Source of the DNA: Bacteriovoracaceae bacterium
GTDB taxonomy: Bacteria > Bdellovibrionota > UBA1018
Length of the DNA stretch: 9,168 nucleotides
NCBI GenBank assembly: GCA_947475645.1
Contig: CANJNU010000018.1
Span: 1 to 9,168 of the forward strand
Reading direction: 5' to 3'
The translations under genes were made by a program, and so were the position numbers. The notes beneath the pieces were generated by a model. The model was given only the letters and a program-made list of their open reading frames with translations, did no database searches and was not told the origin of the DNA. Positions 3,964 to 9,168 of the stretch are shown one piece after another; position 1 is the first letter of the stretch; the number at the start of each line of letters is the position of its first letter.

Positions 3964-6419
3964 GTTTAGCCCAGAGTTCTGTAGTGATTTTCGAATCTTG
4001 GTTCAAAGAGCAACATGCTGAAATTCCCACTCCGTCGGCACTGGCCGTACTTCGACTGGTGGGAGAAGGCGGAACCATTCCCTTCATTGCCCGCTACCGT
4101 AAAGAACAAACTGGAAATCTAGACGAAGTTGCCATTCAGAAAGTAATTACAGGCAAAGAAGACTGGGATTCGATCATTAAACGCCAAGCGTTCATTGTCG
4201 AAGAGATCGATCGTCAGAAGAAATTGACTCCCGAATTGAGCGAGAAGGTTCTCGGCACCTTTAATCTTCAACAGCTCGAAGACATTTATCTTCCTTACAA
4301 AGTGAAGCGCAAAACCAAAGCCGCGTTAGCTCGCGAAGCAGGCCTTGAGCCTCTCGCCGATTGGATTTGGGGTTGCGGGCATGGCACGGAAGTTCCGCAG
4401 CCTGGCCAAACTTTAGAGATTTGGGCCTTTACCTTTAGAAACGAAGAGAAGGGATTTAACGACGCCGCATCGACCACCTCGGGGGCGCAAGATATCTTGA
4501 TTGAGCGTTTGTCAGAAACTCAGCCTTTGCGCCAACTCGTTCGCGATCAGACATTTAAAGAGGGCCATGTGCGCACCGGCAAGGGACCCAAGCCCAAGCC
4601 TAATAGTAAATTTGAAACCTACTTCAGCCATGCCGAGACGGTCACTTCACTGATGAAGCCCGAGAGCTCGCACCGCTATTTAGCGATGCGCAGAGGATGG
4701 ATGGAAGAAGAGCTGACTCTTAACCTAACCGGGACATCGCTTCCCGAATCGGCCGGCGACAAAGCGGGACAAGCTGACCCTTCTTTTGAAGAGCGCCTGC
4801 TCAGGGCTTTTGAGTCCGAAGCCTGCACCGTAAAAGATTCACCCGGAAAAGATGTTCTGCTGAAAGCAGCACGCATTGCTCTGAAAGTACACGTTCTGCC
4901 CTCGATCGAAAGCGAGGTTCATAAAGCACTGAAAGAGGTTGCGGATACGGCGGCCATTCAGGTTTTTGCCGAGAACGTGAAGAAGCTTCTTCTCGCATCT
5001 CCATTCGGAGCAAAAAGCGTATTAGGTGTTGATCCCGGCCTGAGAACCGGATGTAAACTAGCGCTCGTGGATGATGCCGGAAAATACATGGCAAGTACCG
5101 TGATGCACTTGCAGACTGAAGGCCAAAAAGGGCAGGCTAAAACGATGCTCGCCGAAGTGATTAAGAACGGCAACGTTCGGGCAATCGCTGTTGGAAATGG
5201 CACTGCCGGTCGCGAAACCGAAATTTTTGTTCGGGCTGCCATGAAGGAAACAGGATTGACTGTTCCTGTGGTGATGGTCAGCGAATCGGGCGCATCGGTT
5301 TATAGCGCAAGTGATGCTGCTCGCGAAGAGTTCCCGCATCTCGATATTACAATTCGCGGAGCCATTTCGATTGCCCGCCGACTTCAAGATCCGCTGGCTG
5401 AACTGGTAAAAACCGACCCGAAGAGCATTGGCGTAGGTCAGTACCAGCATGACGTTTCTCAACCCGCGCTTAAGCGAAGCCTCGACCTCGTGGTCGACAC
5501 GTGTGTGAATCAAGTGGGTGTTGACGTGAACACCGCTTCTTACCATTTACTTGCGCACGTTGCGGGAATTGGTGAGGGATTAGCCAAGGCCATCGTCGAA
5601 TTTAGAAGCGCAAAAGGGCTCTTTAAATCTCGCCAAGATCTTCTCGAGGTTCCACGGTTTTCGAAGAAAACGTTTGAACAAGCAGCGGGTTTCTTGCGCG
5701 TACCTCAGTCGGAGAATCCACTCGACAATACAGGAGTTCATCCTGAGCGCTACCCGACTCTAGAAGACCTCGCCAAAAAACTAGGCAAAGCGGTGAAGGA
5801 CTTCGTTGGCAGTGGTGTTTCTTTAGTGAAGGCACAGTCGCGCGAACTTAAGGATCAGATCGGCGAATTTACTTTTAACGATATGGTTCAGGAACTCGAG
5901 AAGCCGGGCCGCGATCCTCGCGACGAGTTCGTACCGTTTCAATATCGCGACGACATTCATGAAGTAAAAGACCTTAAAAAAGAGATGATTTGTCCTGGTA
6001 TCGTCACAAACGTAACCAACTTTGGCGCCTTCGTTGACATTGGCGTGCATCAAGATGGCTTAGTGCACATTTCCCAGCTCTCGCATCAGTATCTTAAAGA
6101 TCCACGCGAAGCAGTGAGCGCAGGCGATCGCGTGATGGTGAAGGTACTCGACGTGAACTTCGAGAAGAATCAAATCTCACTTTCGATTAAGGCCGCTACC
6201 GAAGCTCCGCGACCTCAGCGGGATTCTCGCGAACGCAGACCTGCTCACGGCTCCGCTCACGGCCCCGCCCACGGCCCCAGTCCCGTTCAGCGCGCCCCCG
6301 AACCTCGGCCTTCGGGAGCTCGTCCTCCTATCCAAGCAAGAAAACCAGTGCAAGCATTCAACAATGCGTTCGCCGGATTGGCTTCGATGAGAAGTAACCT
6401 TAAACCCAGCGGGAAATGA
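3960..6419 (+). CDS. tex: Tex, S1-domain RNA-binding transcription accessory protein
   Basis: This 819-residue cytoplasmic nucleic-acid-binding protein belongs to the Tex/Spt6-like family, which is linked to transcription and RNA handling. Domains in order: the helical Tex N-terminal region (about 1-330), including the typical GGTIPFIARYRKEQTGNLDE; a YqgF/RNase H-like domain starting at SVLGVDPGLRTG (D358); helix-hairpin-helix motifs from HVAGIGEGLAKAIVEFR (about 533-600); and an S1 domain (about 677-745) with GIVTNVTNFGAFVDIG and ISQLS. Beyond S1 there is a flexible Pro/Arg/His tail with three AHG(S/P) repeats. It ends in FNNAFAGLASMRS, a motif often seen at Tex C-termini. The tail makes it longer than usual (about 720-780). 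Translation starts at GTG 3960, which overlaps the aldo/keto reductase TGA (GTGA), with GAAGAGG (3943-3949) upstream. Its own stop overlaps the hrpB start (ATGA). Confidence 0.97.
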   Translation: MSLAQSSVVIFESWFKEQHAEIPTPSALAVLRLVGEGGTIPFIARYRKEQTGNLDEVAIQKVITGKEDWDSIIKRQAFIVEEIDRQKKLTPELSEKVLGTFNLQQLEDIYLPYKVKRKTKAALAREAGLEPLADWIWGCGHGTEVPQPGQTLEIWAFTFRNEEKGFNDAASTTSGAQDILIERLSETQPLRQLVRDQTFKEGHVRTGKGPKPKPNSKFETYFSHAETVTSLMKPESSHRYLAMRRGWMEEELTLNLTGTSLPESAGDKAGQADPSFEERLLRAFESEACTVKDSPGKDVLLKAARIALKVHVLPSIESEVHKALKEVADTAAIQVFAENVKKLLLASPFGAKSVLGVDPGLRTGCKLALVDDAGKYMASTVMHLQTEGQKGQAKTMLAEVIKNGNVRAIAVGNGTAGRETEIFVRAAMKETGLTVPVVMVSESGASVYSASDAAREEFPHLDITIRGAISIARRLQDPLAELVKTDPKSIGVGQYQHDVSQPALKRSLDLVVDTCVNQVGVDVNTASYHLLAHVAGIGEGLAKAIVEFRSAKGLFKSRQDLLEVPRFSKKTFEQAAGFLRVPQSENPLDNTGVHPERYPTLEDLAKKLGKAVKDFVGSGVSLVKAQSRELKDQIGEFTFNDMVQELEKPGRDPRDEFVPFQYRDDIHEVKDLKKEMICPGIVTNVTNFGAFVDIGVHQDGLVHISQLSHQYLKDPREAVSAGDRVMVKVLDVNFEKNQISLSIKAATEAPRPQRDSRERRPAHGSAHGPAHGPSPVQRAPEPRPSGARPPIQARKPVQAFNNAFAGLASMRSNLKPSGK
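6243..6278 (+). repeat. Three 12-base tandem repeats in the tex 3' region
   Basis: Units at 6243-6254, 6255-6266 and 6267-6278 follow GCTCACGGCTCC with one or two substitutions each. They encode AHGS-AHGP-AHGP (residues 762-773) in the disordered tail after the S1 domain. The unit is a multiple of three, so copy changes would lengthen or shorten the tail without breaking the frame. Confidence 0.85.
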
Positions 6420-8953
6420 CGGAGAGAAAAGTTCTTCCGATCGACTCGCATCTTCCGGCCATTTTAGATGCGCTCGAGCGCACTTCAACTCTTATTCTTC
6501 AAGCAGCTCCTGGAACCGGTAAAACCACTCGTGTTCCCCCGGCCCTTCTGGGAGCTGCTTTTTTAAAGTCTTCGCAAGAAATTCTGGTTCTCGAACCCAG
6601 ACGCTTGGCGGCAAAAATGTCGGCCCGACGGGTTGCAGACGAAATGAATGAGAACGTAGGAGAGACGGTCGGCTATCAATTCCGTTTCGAGAATCGCACC
6701 GGCCCTAAAACTCGCCTTCGATTTATTACCGAAGGCATGTTGATGCGCCGACTGATCCAAGACCCTCATCTAAAAGGGGTGAGCACGGTAATCTTAGACG
6801 AATTTCACGAACGTCACTTACACAGTGACGTGGCTCTTTCATTTCTTAGACACCTTCAGAAGTCTGCACGACCCGATCTGAAGTTAATTGTGATGTCGGC
6901 CACTCTCGATACCGCAGCCCTTGCGTCCTATCTCGACCCGGCTGCCGAGATTAAAATCGACAATCGGCTTTTCGAAGTAAAGATTAGCTACCTTTCGCAT
7001 GTTCCCACCCAGCATCTGGACAAGATGGTCAGGTCGGCCGTACTCGACATCTTACCCAAAACCCGCGGTGATATTTTGGTTTTTCTTCCTGGAATGGGCG
7101 AGATTAGGCGAGCTGCGCAGGCACTTGCAGCGTCGCCAGAAGACGCCAATGCCCGAGGGTGGCTAATTTGTCCGCTCCACGGTGACCTCTCCCGCGAGGA
7201 GCAGGATCAAGCGGTTCTCCCGCTTCCGCCAGGTAGTCGTTTACGAAAAATTATTCTCTCCACGAATGTTGCTGAAACGTCGCTGACCATCGAGGGCGTA
7301 GAAACGGTTATCGATTCGGGCCTTCATCGAGTGGCCAGTCATTCTTGGTGGTCGGGCGTACCGGCCCTTCGCACTCGCCCCATTAGCAAGGCTTCGGCGA
7401 TTCAACGCACGGGTCGCGCTGGGCGACTGGGGCCTGGCCAGTGCCTGCGACTTTACACTCAAGGCGATTACGAGGGGCGAGCCTCGTTTGAAACCCCAGA
7501 AATTCAGCGCGCCGACCTTGCGCAAACCGTTCTTGAACTGAAGGCTCTGGGGGCTGCCGATCTTTCCAACTTCACGTGGTTTGAGAGCCCCCAGATCGCC
7601 TCTCTTCAAGCCGCATGCGACCTTCTGTATCGCTTAGGTGCAACTTCCAGTGCCTCGGTCGACGCTTCTCTGACTCCATTAGGAAAGCGAATGGCGCAAC
7701 TTCCTGCACATCCCCGCATCGCCCGCTTCTTGATCGAAGCCGAAAAAAGAAGTGTTCTTGAGAACGGAGCTTCATTAGCGGCCTATTTAATGGAGGGCCG
7801 CATCGAAGCACTCGATGCGCTCGAATTCTTCCACCAAGGAAAGATGGAAGAGTCGATTCGGAGAGTGCGGACCCACCTTCTCTCTGGCTTCACCAAAAAT
7901 CCCACAAAGCACGTCGACTCTCGAGACCAGTCACTTCGAAAATCCCTCCTGGCAGGATTTCCTGATCGAATTGCCCGCCTTAAAAACCCCGAAAGCGTTT
8001 CTACACCCACGCCTTTCAGTGAACTTCTGCTTTCGATCGGCGGAGCTGCACAAGTCGAAAACACCGCGTCGCTACGGGGACACAGTACGTTCGTCATTCT
8101 CGATCTTCAGGAGCGACAGGGATTAGGCCAGGCCCGAGCCAAACTTCAAGTGCAGTCGCTGGTAGCGATTGAGGAAGAGTGGCTATTAGACATCGAGCCC
8201 AGTGGAATTCAAGAAGTGAAGAAGCCCATCTGGGACCCTCAACGTAAACGAGTCATGGTTTCGGACCAGCTGACTTACGACCAACTGGTACTGAGCGAAT
8301 CGCGCGCCGAACTGCGAGATACCGACGAGCAGACCCAACTCGAAGCTTCACGGATTCTGCTGAAAGAGGCATTCGGGGTCGACCCCTTACGAGCTTCTGG
8401 CCTGAATATTCAAGACTGGGGCAATGCACTTCGCCCCGTCATTCCTCCCGAAGAACTTGAAAGCTTCTTTGCCCGAATCTCTCTCATTTCGGTATATCTT
8501 CCTCAACTTCAAGCTCCCTCGTTTAGAAAACAGCCCGAACTGATTTCAGATTGGTTACAAACACTCTTTCAGGGCAAGTGCACGCTTGCCGAGGTTCAGG
8601 GATGCGACTGGGAGACCGAAATGCTTGCACACAAGAGCGAACTGAGCCTAGCAAAACTGAATGAGGTCGCCCCCACTCAACTGACGCTTCCCTCCGGAAG
8701 ACGCATCCGTATTCACTATAGCCTTAGCACTGATCCGTGGGTAGAAAGCCGACTTCAAGACTTTTTTGGTATGAAAAAGTCTCCATCGGTCGTTCAGGGG
8801 CGTGTTCCGCTTACCGTTCACTTACTTGCCCCTAACGGTAGAGCGCTTCAAGTTACCACCGATCTTGAAGGATTTTGGAAGCGGGCTTACCTCGAACTGC
8901 GGCCCGCACTTTCACGCCGTTACCCACGGCACTCTTGGCCAGAAAACGCGTAG
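6416..8953 (+). CDS. hrpB: HrpB-type DEAH-box ATP-dependent RNA helicase
   Basis: This 845-residue superfamily 2 helicase has the full motif set: Walker A QAAPGTGKTTRVP (29-41), motif II DEFH (128-131, followed by ERH), motif III SAT (161-163), STNVAETSLTIEG (282-294) and motif VI QRTGRAGR (330-337). DEFH in place of DEAH, the short N-terminus, the helicase-associated region (about 375-470) and the long C-terminal HrpB region (about 540-845, including IHYSLSTDPWVESRLQDFFG) separate it from HrpA. The length is close to the usual 800-850. It hydrolyses ATP to remodel RNA or RNA-protein complexes; its physiological substrate is not established in most bacteria. ATG 6416 overlaps the tex stop (ATGA), with only a weak AGCGGGA before it, so translational coupling to tex is likely. 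It is the last gene of the operon. Confidence 0.95.
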   Translation: MTERKVLPIDSHLPAILDALERTSTLILQAAPGTGKTTRVPPALLGAAFLKSSQEILVLEPRRLAAKMSARRVADEMNENVGETVGYQFRFENRTGPKTRLRFITEGMLMRRLIQDPHLKGVSTVILDEFHERHLHSDVALSFLRHLQKSARPDLKLIVMSATLDTAALASYLDPAAEIKIDNRLFEVKISYLSHVPTQHLDKMVRSAVLDILPKTRGDILVFLPGMGEIRRAAQALAASPEDANARGWLICPLHGDLSREEQDQAVLPLPPGSRLRKIILSTNVAETSLTIEGVETVIDSGLHRVASHSWWSGVPALRTRPISKASAIQRTGRAGRLGPGQCLRLYTQGDYEGRASFETPEIQRADLAQTVLELKALGAADLSNFTWFESPQIASLQAACDLLYRLGATSSASVDASLTPLGKRMAQLPAHPRIARFLIEAEKRSVLENGASLAAYLMEGRIEALDALEFFHQGKMEESIRRVRTHLLSGFTKNPTKHVDSRDQSLRKSLLAGFPDRIARLKNPESVSTPTPFSELLLSIGGAAQVENTASLRGHSTFVILDLQERQGLGQARAKLQVQSLVAIEEEWLLDIEPSGIQEVKKPIWDPQRKRVMVSDQLTYDQLVLSESRAELRDTDEQTQLEASRILLKEAFGVDPLRASGLNIQDWGNALRPVIPPEELESFFARISLISVYLPQLQAPSFRKQPELISDWLQTLFQGKCTLAEVQGCDWETEMLAHKSELSLAKLNEVAPTQLTLPSGRRIRIHYSLSTDPWVESRLQDFFGMKKSPSVVQGRVPLTVHLLAPNGRALQVTTDLEGFWKRAYLELRPALSRRYPRHSWPENA

Positions 8954-9044
8954 TTTAATTCAATTTTTTTAGTTTAATTTTTTCCCTATAGGTTAATTTA
9001 AATGCAAAACAACTTTTTATAAGCTAACTAATTCGTCTGACGAT
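8954..9044. other. AT-rich intergenic region with repeats and a -10-like box
   Basis: These 91 bases are far richer in A+T than the flanks. TAGTTTAATT occurs twice (8951-8960 and 8970-8979), with T7 and T6 runs (8964-8970, 8978-8983) but no GC-rich stem, so no standard intrinsic terminator is visible after hrpB. TATAAG at 9018-9023 would be a good -10 for the next gene. No clear -35 is placed 17 bases upstream; TTAATT at 8993-8998 is 19 bases away. The A/T tracts could act as an UP-type element. Confidence 0.5.
9018..9023 (+). promoter_or_regulatory. Candidate -10 box for the gene starting at 9045
   Basis: TATAAG preceded by an A/T-rich stretch. A start site near 9030 would leave a leader of about 15 bases. 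The -35 is poor, so the assignment is tentative. Confidence 0.35.
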
Positions 9045-9168
9045 ATGAATATCGCACTCCAACGTCGACAAATTCTCGACCTCATTCTTCCCTATGGATA
9101 TCGAGCAATCTCTTTTTTCTATGTAAGCATTCACGGAAGGCGAGAACTTCTCGTATCCACTCATTCAA
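9045..9168 (+). CDS. Unrecognised protein, N-terminal part only (cut by window edge)
   Basis: A frame opens at ATG 9045 and stays open for 41 codons to the window end. It begins MNIALQRRQILDLILPYG and contains ISFFYVSIHGRRELLV. The composition is that of an ordinary soluble protein, and I recognise no family. The ATG lies inside the palindrome GATATGAATATC (9042-9053), and no Shine-Dalgarno sequence precedes it (TGACGAT only). A TATAAG box 21 bases upstream and the sharp change from AT-rich to coding composition support a real gene. An opposite-strand frame covering about 9082-9168 is also open but has no visible start and would end in the middle of this stretch. Confidence 0.5.
   Translation, partial: MNIALQRRQILDLILPYGYRAISFFYVSIHGRRELLVSTHS

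Noticed and set aside
5058..5546. A 162-residue minus-strand frame opposite tex
   Set aside because: It lies opposite conserved YqgF-domain codons, has no promoter or ribosome site, and resembles no protein.
7815..8126. A 103-residue plus-strand frame inside hrpB
   Set aside because: It is out of frame with a clear helicase gene, has no ribosome site, and its composition is that of a shadow frame.
8954..8990. Rho-independent terminator after hrpB
   Set aside because: T runs are present, but I find no GC-rich stem before them.
9082..9168. Minus-strand frame at the right edge as an alternative to the plus-strand gene
   Set aside because: It has no visible start in the window, would end inside the stretch, and the promoter-like TATAAG faces the plus-strand gene. 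It cannot be fully excluded.

Overview
The window carries seven complete or nearly complete genes plus one gene cut off at each end. GC content is moderate, the genes are tightly packed, and many start codons overlap the preceding stop by four bases. Two N-terminal signal or anchor segments and an outer-membrane-like beta-barrel point to a Gram-negative bacterium. The mix of a FecR/barrel protein, a long aldo/keto reductase and Tex would suit a predatory or free-living member of the Bdellovibrionota, or another former deltaproteobacterium. That placement is an impression, not a demonstrated result. I see no rRNA, tRNA, CRISPR array, insertion sequence or phage gene.

Left part (1-1045). On the minus strand, an ArsR/SmtB-type metal-sensing repressor overlaps the start of a FeoA-like ferrous iron transport gene that runs off the left edge. 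Divergent from it, on the plus strand, lie a small [2Fe-2S] ferredoxin-like gene and a 64-residue membrane-anchored basic protein. The 80-base region between them has the same arrangement facing both ways: GTTAAAC, then a -10-like ATAAG, then 8-9 bases, then ATG. This suggests that one regulator may control both sides and that both transcripts may be nearly leaderless.

Middle (1042-2394, minus). A secreted protein has an N-terminal FecR domain, a Gly/Pro-rich linker containing a G8 run, and a beta-rich C-terminal half that looks like a small outer membrane barrel. Its stop overlaps that of the 64-residue gene in a shared TTAA, so the two transcripts converge with no room for a terminator between them.

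Right part (2485-8953, plus). Three genes, for an aldo/keto reductase, Tex (an RNA-binding S1 protein) and HrpB (a DEAH-box helicase), are joined by GTGA and ATGA overlaps and probably form one operon. The two nucleic-acid proteins suggest a role in transcription or RNA handling; why the reductase is co-transcribed is not clear. An AT-rich gap of about 90 bases with a good -10 box follows, then the start of an unrecognised plus-strand gene that leaves the window.

Most of the window is ordinary housekeeping and metal-homeostasis content. The best leads are the mirrored divergent promoter, the ferredoxin with Asp where the third cluster cysteine is expected, and the FecR-barrel protein. I did not find a clear, wholly new multi-gene system.
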